A stretch of 6,204 nucleotides of DNA from CBDUXZ01 sp965371325 [NCBI: uncultured bacterium] (lineage in GTDB: Bacteria > JAUYMQ01): positions 1-6,204 of the forward strand of contig CBDUXZ010000130.1 of NCBI GenBank assembly GCA_965371325.1. The letters are read 5' to 3'. This document shows, piece after piece, positions 1 through 5,434 of the stretch (positions within the stretch are counted from its first letter, which is position 1; each line of letters opens with the position of its first letter). The position numbers and the translations under genes were made by a program. The notes beneath the pieces were generated by a model. That model searched no databases and was not told the origin of the DNA. It saw only the letters and a list, made by a program, of their open reading frames with translations.

Positions 1-453
1 CTGCAGAAGTTATGCGCTTGTCAATTCCACCGATGCCAATAGAACATGGCCCCTGCGAGCGCTTCCAGTTAGAGCATTTTTCTGTAAGGATTTGCTGTAC
101 ATCTCACCCGGCCGAGGGGCGAGTAGAGCGCCGCCTCGGCGGGCGTGAAAGCGGAATAATATTCACCCGAGCAGGGATAGCGAAACGGATCCGAGCTATT
201 CCGATCTAGACCAAGAACTAGCACATGGAATAATCGTGCCTTTTCCTCAGCAACACGCGTTAATTCTTTTTGAGTTCGGACAGTTGGGCCCCTTGGGGGA
301 TCGGCCAAACGTGCTGGATCGACCCAGAAATTATGCCGAATCGTAGGATCTCTGTTCTGGGTATAAATCGGGCTAATGCGAAGCTTCGGCTTGCATCGGG
401 CAGAACACAGAGCCACCGGGTGTGATTCGCCGGAGGAACTTCACCCGAACGAT

Positions 454-507
454 CGGTTCTCCGCTCCCGGTTCTCTAAAGGCCCGGCCCAAACTTTGCGG
501 AGAACCG
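454..507. repeat. 11-bp perfect inverted repeat with competing copy
   Basis: CGGTTCTCCGC at 454-464 is the exact reverse complement of GCGGAGAACCG at 497-507, enclosing a 32-nt loop. A second copy of the left-arm core (CGGTTCTC) lies in the loop at about 468-475 and could compete for the same right arm, which would allow alternative stems. No T-run follows, so it does not look like a terminator. Its role is unknown. Confidence 0.55.
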
Positions 508-566
508 AGAGCCGGGAAAGCCCACACGCCAGCCAGTTCGCCTGGTTGAGAGGATCTTCCGGGCCC

Positions 567-605
567 GAAGCCGACGCTTCCCTCGAACCCGAGGAAGCGA
601 ACTTC
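567..605. repeat. Imperfect GC-rich hairpin
   Basis: CGCTTCCCTCG (575-585) pairs with CGAGGAAGCG (590-599) through one bulged base around the loop AACC. An outer GAAG (567-570) can pair with CTTC (602-605) across small internal bulges. It could be an RNA structure or a palindromic repeat remnant. There is no gene immediately beside it and no T-run to suggest termination. On the minus strand the loop contains GGTTCGA, which resembles a tRNA T-loop, but the arm lengths do not fit and no cloverleaf surrounds it. Confidence 0.45.
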
Positions 606-842
606 CCCGCAAACAGGCCACAATATCCAACCCCGCCCGCCACCCCTCGGCGGGCCCCTCTCTCAGAGAAAACTCGCAATCCCAAAATTGCTGGAGAAGT
701 ACCATCGCGAGCTTAGTCCGAACGAATTCTCGAGTTACGATTACGTATGAAATTTCAATCCATTCTGTCTTCTGAGAACCGACGGAAATCCTAACATTCC
801 GAGAAAATTGAGCAAAGAGAGCCGCCGAGCCGAAATGTGAGA

Positions 843-852
843 GAAACGTTTC
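843..852. promoter_or_regulatory. Candidate palindromic operator GAAACGTTTC
   Basis: GAAACGTTTC is a perfect 10-bp palindrome with a central CG. Operators of LacI-family regulators typically look like this, although no regulator gene is in the window. It lies about 470 bases before the chosen start of gene 1, with no clear promoter next to it, so a regulatory role is only a suggestion and a chance palindrome is quite possible. Confidence 0.2.
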
Positions 853-884
853 GCGATTCAGGCTCTGGATTCGGGCTGGTGTTC

Positions 885-1010
885 GAATGCCATTCTCCGA
901 AATATCCCGCAGCGGAGGCGCTAAACCTGGGCAGGGTCCCGAATGACATTCGGAGGTGGATTCTCAGAATTCAGACCCTATACGGTACGTTTTAGGAGCC
1001 AATGTCATTC
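885..1010. promoter_or_regulatory. Three spaced AATGNCATT palindromes
   Basis: GAATGCCATTC (885-895), GAATGACATTC (941-951) and CAATGTCATTC (1000-1010) are near-identical 11-mers. The first two are perfect palindromes around a central base; the third has one mismatch at its outer pair. The start-to-start distances are 56 and 59 bases, roughly five to six helical turns, which would suit binding sites for a dimeric regulator. They lie some 310-440 bases upstream of gene 1, and no promoter was recognised between them. Regulatory function is inferred only from repetition and spacing. Confidence 0.3.
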
Positions 1011-1320
1011 GAGCCGCGTCCGAAATCCGAGTCTTCGATCACATCCCACGAGGTTCACACCACGTCAATGGTTTCGCCGTCTCCCTGAAGAACCGGCACT
1101 GGCACACGCCTGTATAGGCTCTTCCCGTGCGACCTGAACCCGGCCTACACTCCGGGCCGATCCAGAGCCGACAGGCGAGCGCCCGCATCCTCCAGCGTGA
1201 TCAGCTCGGAGCGGAGAATTCGCTTTCACGTGTAGCCCTTTCGGGGTGTGGGGGTCAAGTGGAGGGGGTCGCGGGTTTCGGGTAAGCTCGGGCCCGCTTA
1301 TTCAAGCGCGGGGGTGGGAT

Positions 1321-3270
1321 GTGGTGAATCTTCGGTGGATTTGGCTGTTGCTCCTGGTGGCTCTCCTCGTTGGCTGTCCCGCCGGAGAGGGGCAGCCCGA
1401 TGGGGAGGATGCGTCTTCTTCGGCGCAGCGTTCCGGGGAGGGTACTGAGGCGAACGCCCCGGGCAGCGATGCCCTCGCTCCGCCGGCCTCGGGAGCGCCG
1501 CTTCGCACCCTCGTGCTCGTGATTGACGGGTTGATTCCGGAGAGTGTGACGCCCGTTCAAACGCCGCAGCTCTGCCGGATCGCGCAGTGCCCGGGCGCCC
1601 CTCGTACCCAAGGCGGTAGCCGCGCCACCGTCTACGCCCAGGCGCGCGATGCGATGCTTTCGCAAACCAACGCGAATCACGTGGCGATGATGACGGGGGC
1701 CTATGGAGATGTGTCGGGGGCCGTGGGGAATGCGTTTTATGATCGGCGGGGGCAGGTCAAAAAGTCGTTGGTCGAGCCCGCGATGATCCTGGTGCCGACG
1801 GTGTTTGATGTGTTGGGGGATCCAGGCGGCAAGACCGAGGGCGGCTCGGCAGGAGCCTCGCCCTCCCAGGACAGTGGTTTCGGCGAGGCGTCCGTGGCTG
1901 CCGAGAACGGCGGCTCGGCAGGAGCCTCGCCCTCCCGAAACAGCCGAGCTCTCCCAAACAGCCAGGCCCTCTCTAGAAAAACAGCCGTGATCGCGGGGAA
2001 GGAGAAGTTGCGGAGGCTCTTCGATTGCACGAAGGACAACGGCAAGTGTGCGGCGAGCAACGATAACCCAGAGGGCGTGAGCGTTTCGCACGTGCGGCCG
2101 AGCTTCATCAAGGGGTCGGCCGTGAGACCGGCCCTGGGGAGCGGCGATTGTCCGGCCGAGCCGGCGTTGTCGTTCGGGGTGGCGAAGGATGCGTGCATCA
2201 TGGATCTCGCCATCAAGCTCATCGTCGACGAAGACCCCGCTTTCATGCTCATCAACCTCGGCAAGGTCGATCAGGCGCAGCACTTCTTCGGGCCTGGGAG
2301 CGCGGATGCGAGCCGCTTCATCATGAAGGCCGACAGGGAGGTCGGACGGCTCGTCCAGCATCTTCAGAACAACGGGAAATGGGAGAGCACAGTGCTGTTC
2401 GTGCTTTCGGATCATTCGTTTTCGAATCAGGGAAAGGCGCCTGACCATCGCATCGATCTGGATGCGGTCCTTCAGGCGGACAGGAAGAACCATTCGGAGG
2501 CCTGGGGAGCAAACGGGGGTCTGGAAGAAGCCTTTGCGGTCGTCAACGCCGGCGGCGCCACGATGGTCACGCTGAAAAGCATTTCGGGGGAAGCTCAGAC
2601 CCTGAATACCGCGCAGGCCGACGCGCTGAAACGCATGCGGGAGGTGGCGCTGTTCGAGAAGCCGGGTGTGCGGCGCGCGGGCGTTTCGGAGGCGCTTTAT
2701 CGGTTGCCCCATCCGGGTGACCCGGGGCACACCGTGGCCGAGGTGCATCCGGATTGGCATCTCGACACGGCGCGGGCGGGGGACCTTATTGTAACGGCGA
2801 TGGCGAGTGGGGCGGGGGGGGGAGCGGTTGAAGGTGGGGCGGCAGACGGCTCGGCGGGAGCCTCGCCCTCCCAAAAGAGCAAGCCCTCGCCTCAAGGGGC
2901 GCGTTTCGCAGGGGCGAACCCCTTCAAGACAAAGGCAGGCTACGGGTACGCCTTTGCGAGGAAGGGCTCGTTCGGGGGGCGCGCGATCGGCAACCACGGG
3001 CACCCGGGCGCGCGGCACATTCCGTTCATCATCGCGAGCGGGGGGGATTTCGTGGTGGATCAGGTGATAGAGGCGTCGGACCCCGCTGCGGTGAACGAGG
3101 GGGATGACACGGCGGCGTTGCCGGAGCAGGCGGAAGTCGTTGACGTGGCGCCGACGATCCTCTGGTTGCAGGGGTTGCTGGCGCCGGATGCTAAAGATGC
3201 GAAGGCCCTCCTGCCGCAGTCGGAGGGGCGGGTTTTGAGAGAAGCGTTCAGGGAGGGGTGGGCGCCTTAA
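1321..3270 (+). CDS. Lipoprotein, type I phosphodiesterase/nucleotide pyrophosphatase family
   Basis: This is a predicted exported phosphoester hydrolase of the alkaline-phosphatase superfamily, branch PF01663 by motif. The frame is open from a GTG at 1246, but a lipoprotein signal appears only after the adjacent GTGs at 1321 and 1324. Starting at 1321 gives 649 residues, with a hydrophobic core and lipobox LLVGC ending at Cys19, then a low-complexity linker to about residue 60. Catalytic residues align with bacterial NPP enzymes: Asp69 (VIDG), nucleophile Thr116 (QTNANH), Asp317/His321 (VDQAQH), Asp364/His365 (SDH) and a final His at 559 or 561 (GNHGHPG). The gaps Thr116-Asp317 and His365-His559 are longer than I remember for compact NPPs, and the excess holds three in-frame copies of a dispersed repeat (residues about 174-183, 197-206, 510-518). 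The ribosome binding site is weak. Hydrolysis of extracytoplasmic nucleotides or phosphodiesters is inferred; the substrate is unknown. Confidence 0.85.
   Translation: MVNLRWIWLLLLVALLVGCPAGEGQPDGEDASSSAQRSGEGTEANAPGSDALAPPASGAPLRTLVLVIDGLIPESVTPVQTPQLCRIAQCPGAPRTQGGSRATVYAQARDAMLSQTNANHVAMMTGAYGDVSGAVGNAFYDRRGQVKKSLVEPAMILVPTVFDVLGDPGGKTEGGSAGASPSQDSGFGEASVAAENGGSAGASPSRNSRALPNSQALSRKTAVIAGKEKLRRLFDCTKDNGKCAASNDNPEGVSVSHVRPSFIKGSAVRPALGSGDCPAEPALSFGVAKDACIMDLAIKLIVDEDPAFMLINLGKVDQAQHFFGPGSADASRFIMKADREVGRLVQHLQNNGKWESTVLFVLSDHSFSNQGKAPDHRIDLDAVLQADRKNHSEAWGANGGLEEAFAVVNAGGATMVTLKSISGEAQTLNTAQADALKRMREVALFEKPGVRRAGVSEALYRLPHPGDPGHTVAEVHPDWHLDTARAGDLIVTAMASGAGGGAVEGGAADGSAGASPSQKSKPSPQGARFAGANPFKTKAGYGYAFARKGSFGGRAIGNHGHPGARHIPFIIASGGDFVVDQVIEASDPAAVNEGDDTAALPEQAEVVDVAPTILWLQGLLAPDAKDAKALLPQSEGRVLREAFREGWAP
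1842..1867 (+). repeat. Dispersed 26-nt hairpin repeat, copy 1
   Basis: The repeat begins CGGCTCGGCAGGAGCC and ends TCGCCCTCCC. GGCTC and GAGCC form a 5-bp stem around the loop GGCAG. In this copy the flanks lengthen the hairpin, because GAGGGCG at 1837-1843 pairs with CGCCCTC at 1859-1865. It lies in frame in gene 1 and encodes GSAGASPS. Copy 2 starts exactly 69 bases (23 codons) downstream. Confidence 0.85.
1911..1936 (+). repeat. Dispersed 26-nt hairpin repeat, copy 2
   Basis: All 26 bases are identical to copy 1, including the GGCAG loop, and the copy is again in the frame that encodes GSAGASPS. It is followed by two to three degenerate units that share AACAGCC. Confidence 0.85.
1931..1986 (+). 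repeat. Degenerate short tandem repeat in gene 1
   Basis: AACAGCC occurs at 1939-1945, 1957-1963 and 1980-1986. The first two units (roughly CTCCCGAAACAGCC and CTCCCAAACAGCC) are 18 bases apart and the third, more diverged, is 23 bases further on. The array starts inside the tail of repeat copy 2 and keeps the reading frame (residues about RNSRALPNSQALSRKTA). It looks like local duplication of sequence next to the mobile repeat. Confidence 0.45.
2814..2822 (+). repeat. Run of nine G within gene 1
   Basis: Nine consecutive G residues encode part of SGAGGGAVEGG, just 24 bases before repeat copy 3. Homopolymer runs of this length are prone to slippage, and a one-base change would frameshift gene 1 before its last metal-binding His. 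A shorter run of seven G lies at 3040-3046. Confidence 0.7.
2847..2872 (+). repeat. Dispersed 26-nt hairpin repeat, copy 3
   Basis: This copy differs from copies 1 and 2 at one base (loop GGCGG instead of GGCAG). It is in the same frame of gene 1 and again encodes GSAGASPS, in a segment rich in Gly, Ala and Ser that precedes the final metal-binding His. Confidence 0.85.
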
Positions 3271-3293
3271 CGGCTGGGGGCAAGTGCGAGGGG

Positions 3294-3326
3294 GATTGCT
3301 TCGTCGCTGGCGCTCCTCGCAATGAC
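3294..3326. repeat. 33-nt dispersed palindromic repeat (ARSASDEAI type)
   Basis: ATTGC at 3295-3299 pairs with GCAAT at 3319-3323 around a GC-rich interior. On the minus strand it reads GTCATTGCGAGGAGCG followed by CCAGCGACGAAGCAATC. I recognise this as a widespread bacterial intergenic repeat whose spurious translations give peptides such as ARSASDEAI and EERSDEAI in many automated annotations; this is from memory and was not searched. It lies 23 bases after the stop codon of gene 1. Confidence 0.7.
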
Positions 3327-3342
3327 AGAGTACGCGGGGCCG

Positions 3343-3368
3343 CGGCTCGGCGGGAGCCTCGCCCTCCC
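3343..3368 (+). repeat. Dispersed 26-nt hairpin repeat, copy 4
   Basis: This is identical to copy 3 over 26 bases and has the same orientation as the other three, but lies outside a gene, 45 bases before the chosen start of gene 2. It keeps the frame upstream of gene 2 open, which is why that frame extends artificially back to 3258. Confidence 0.85.
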
Positions 3369-3413
3369 AGACCGAGTATCGCCCTCACGGGGCGGCTGTG
3401 GCATCATGTCGGC

Positions 3414-5318
3414 ATGGCCTCTAACGATAATTCTGCGAGAAACCCCGTTCGCGAAGGCCTCATGCGCGGGATGGGCTTTGGGCTCGCCTACGCGGTGACC
3501 GAGATCACCGTCGGCTACCTGCCCATTGCAATGCGGATGCATCTTCAGGCGCCGCTGCACGCCATTCTGAAATCGCTGGCTTTCGATCTCGTGTTCTTTG
3601 CCCTTCTCGGCCTCATGGCCGCCCCGCTTCTGCGCCGAAAGCGCGGGAGTCTCCTGCACACGCTCGCCCTCACGGCGATGCTCGCGGCAATCTCGGCCTA
3701 TCTCAGCCCCCGGTTCATGACCGCCATACTTCTGGTCGTCGTCGTCGTGCTGGTGACGCTCGCGCTGCACGCCCTCGCGCTGAAGCTCGCAAATCGGCCC
3801 GCACTCGCCCGGCTCCGAGTTCCCGCGGCCGTCATCCTGCTTGTCGCCGCCTTCACGCTGCCGAAGCTCGCGGTTCCCGCGCCCCCCGAACTCCCGGAGC
3901 CCACCTCGCAGCCCCCCGCCGGCGCGCCCAATCTTCTTCTCATCGTCACCGACACCGTGCGCGCCGATCACCTCGATCTTTATGGTTACGAGCGCGAGAC
4001 GGCGCCAACACTTGCACGTATCGCAAGGGAGGGGACGGTTTTCGATCGCGCGATCGCTTCGAGCACGTGGACCGTTCCGAGCCACGCGTCGATGTTCACG
4101 GGAAAGTATCCTTCCGCCCACGGCGCGCACCACGAGGGCAATCTTCTGCCCTACGAGAACACGACGCTCGCGGAGGTCCTCCACGCGAACGGCTACACCA
4201 CCGTCGGCTTCAACTCGAACCCCTTCATGACCGACTCGAACGGCTTCACCCAGGGCTTCGAGCGGATGGACCCCTCCTGGCTCATGATGACGGCGCCCAT
4301 GCTGTTCCTCCCCTACCGCATCGGCGCGCGGTCGGGCCTGGTTTTCGAGGATCATGGCGCTCGGGAGGTGACCGACCGGTTCTTGAAGTGGTTCGGCGAG
4401 GAGTGGGACGGCGAGACGCCCTTCTTTACGTTCCTGAACTACATCGAGTCGCACTTCCCCTACCACACGATGCCGCCGGGCGCGCGTGATCGGTTTCTGG
4501 AAGACGGCGTGCCCGTGAGCGCCATGCGCAACGCGTCGGACGCCGTCATCGGCGGGCAGATGTTCGGCGACGCGGTTTCCGACGAAGACGCGCGCCTCGT
4601 GCGCGATCTTTATGATGCGGGCATCCGTTACGAAGACGGGCTCATCGCACATGTGATCGATGCGCTGCGCGAGCGCGGGACACTCGACAACACGGTGCTG
4701 ATGATCGTTTCCGATCACGGCGAGCTTTTCGGCGAGCACGGGCTTTACGGGCACGAGATGTCGCTCTCGGAGCACCTCATCCGTGTGCCTTTTATCGTGC
4801 GCTATCCGGGGCGCGTGCAGAAGGGCTGGCGCATCGCCACGCCGGTGAGCACGGTGTCGCTCTTTGCGACAGCGCTCGATCTGGTCGGTGTTTCGCCGCC
4901 GGAGCCACCCCAGGCGCCGAGCCTCGCGCCCCTCTTCGCCGGGAGAGTTGCGCCGAGGGCGCCCATTCTTGCGGAGCAGCACCGGTACAAGGGAAACATC
5001 CCCGGCACCTACAAGCCCCAGGGACCCTTCGACCAGTTGAACGTACGCTATCGCGCCCTCGAGGAAGACGGTTGGAAGCTCATCGTCGACTCGACGGGGA
5101 ACCAGTGGCTTTACCGGCCCAGGTCGGAGCCCGAGGAGCTGGTGAACCACGCCGACGCGGAGCCAGAAGTCGTGGCGCGGCTCGCGGCGCGGCTCGAAGC
5201 TGTGGTGAAGGGGCTCGGCCTGGGCGACATCGACGCGGAGAAGCTCGGCCCCGGCGGCGACGTGGAGCTCGACCCCGCCGCCCGCGAACGCCTGAAAGCG
5301 CTGGGCTATGTGCAGTAG
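3414..5318 (+). CDS. Membrane-anchored sulfatase-fold hydrolase or phosphotransferase
   Basis: This 634-residue protein has an N-terminal membrane part and a C-terminal extracytoplasmic sulfatase-like domain. Hydrophobic segments lie at about residues 23-40, 53-71, 80-98, 102-122 and 137-153 (four or five helices), followed by a Pro-rich linker. The catalytic domain starts at APNLLLIVTD (Asp180); SDHGE gives Asp434 and His435; GLYGHEMSLSEH follows, and the chain ends LKALGYVQ, a tail common in sulfatase-family proteins. At the nucleophile site the sequence is T220-V-P-S-H, not Cys/Ser-x-Pro-Ser-Arg, so no formylglycine can form; Thr nucleophiles occur in phosphotransferases such as LtaS and EptA. 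I infer a phosphoester hydrolase or head-group transferase rather than a true sulfatase. The ATG at 3414 was chosen because the upstream frame is repeat sequence; it lacks a clear ribosome binding site. The ATG at 3462, preceded by GAAGG, is an alternative. Automated annotation would probably say sulfatase. Confidence 0.85.
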   Translation: MASNDNSARNPVREGLMRGMGFGLAYAVTEITVGYLPIAMRMHLQAPLHAILKSLAFDLVFFALLGLMAAPLLRRKRGSLLHTLALTAMLAAISAYLSPRFMTAILLVVVVVLVTLALHALALKLANRPALARLRVPAAVILLVAAFTLPKLAVPAPPELPEPTSQPPAGAPNLLLIVTDTVRADHLDLYGYERETAPTLARIAREGTVFDRAIASSTWTVPSHASMFTGKYPSAHGAHHEGNLLPYENTTLAEVLHANGYTTVGFNSNPFMTDSNGFTQGFERMDPSWLMMTAPMLFLPYRIGARSGLVFEDHGAREVTDRFLKWFGEEWDGETPFFTFLNYIESHFPYHTMPPGARDRFLEDGVPVSAMRNASDAVIGGQMFGDAVSDEDARLVRDLYDAGIRYEDGLIAHVIDALRERGTLDNTVLMIVSDHGELFGEHGLYGHEMSLSEHLIRVPFIVRYPGRVQKGWRIATPVSTVSLFATALDLVGVSPPEPPQAPSLAPLFAGRVAPRAPILAEQHRYKGNIPGTYKPQGPFDQLNVRYRALEEDGWKLIVDSTGNQWLYRPRSEPEELVNHADAEPEVVARLAARLEAVVKGLGLGDIDAEKLGPGGDVELDPAARERLKALGYVQ

Positions 5319-5335
5319 GCCCGGGTCAACAGATG

Positions 5336-5382
5336 GGGTCAGGTCTCTATATTGCGCCTGGCGCAATATAGAGACCTGACCC
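5336..5382. repeat. 47-nt perfect palindrome
   Basis: Two 23-base arms, starting GGGTCAGGTCTC and ending GACCTGACCC, are exact reverse complements around a single central T at 5359. No T-run follows on either strand, so this is not a classical intrinsic terminator, although such a stem after the stop codon of gene 2 could protect or end a transcript. From memory, GGGTCAGGTCTCTATATTG-type palindromes recur between genes in other high-GC genomes, often as REP-like elements linked to REP-associated tyrosine transposases. No transposase gene is present here. The absence of any mismatch suggests recent insertion or active maintenance. Confidence 0.85.
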
Positions 5383-5423
5383 TGGAGATTTAATCCCGGA
5401 GATTGCGTTCTCCGATGAGGCGC

Positions 5424-5429
5424 GGGAGG
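5424..5429 (+). promoter_or_regulatory. Ribosome binding site for the Ddn-like gene
   Basis: GGGAGG lies five bases before the ATG at 5435. This is the clearest Shine-Dalgarno sequence in the window and fixes that start. Confidence 0.65.
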
Positions 5430-5434
5430 CTCCC

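Larger units (their letters stand above)
1..1245. other. Long region with no supportable gene
   Basis: No reading frame here shows a recognisable domain, a good ribosome binding site, or the strong G/C third-position bias of the genes downstream. The stretch is visibly richer in A+T, for example around 720-830. The longest plausible frame is on the minus strand at 69-416 (115 codons from a GTG); it has mixed third positions and matches nothing I recognise. What can be seen is structural: an inverted repeat at 454-507, a hairpin at 567-605, and a cluster of short palindromes at 843-1010. On the minus strand at 1055-1225 two stop-free stretches share a frame and look faintly protein-like. The region may be intergenic, decayed, or acquired DNA. 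No promoter for gene 1 could be picked with confidence. Confidence 0.6.

Noticed and set aside
69-416. Minus-strand frame of 115 codons in the 5' region
   Set aside because: It starts at GTG with no evident ribosome binding site, has third positions unlike the other genes, and shows no recognised domain. It was kept only as a mention in the region note.
575-599. tRNA-like T-arm on the minus strand (GGTTCGA)
   Set aside because: The stem and loop lengths do not fit a T-arm, and no acceptor, D or anticodon arm is found around it.
723-733. Overlapping EcoRI and XhoI sites, with a PstI site at position 1, as cloning-vector remnants
   Set aside because: These are short sites expected by chance, and no vector or adapter sequence surrounds them.
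943-1137. Plus-strand frame of 64 codons
   Set aside because: It spans two of the short palindromes, has no ribosome binding site, and its composition is Arg/Ser/Pro-rich without any motif.
1255-3018. Long minus-strand open frame opposite gene 1 (587 codons)
   Set aside because: It is Arg/Pro/His-rich with no domain, a typical antisense shadow of a high-GC gene; the plus strand carries a complete catalytic motif set.
1842-3368. The four 26-nt repeats as a CRISPR array
   Set aside because: The spacing is irregular (69, 936 and 496 bases start to start), three copies are inside a coding frame, and no cas gene is present.
3267-5366. Long minus-strand open frame opposite gene 2 (699 codons)
   Set aside because: Its ends are translated palindromic repeats, and its body is low-complexity shadow sequence opposite a clearly real sulfatase-fold gene.
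5336-5382. Large palindrome read as an intrinsic terminator
   Set aside because: No T-run follows the stem on either strand, and arms of 23 perfect base pairs are much longer than usual terminators.
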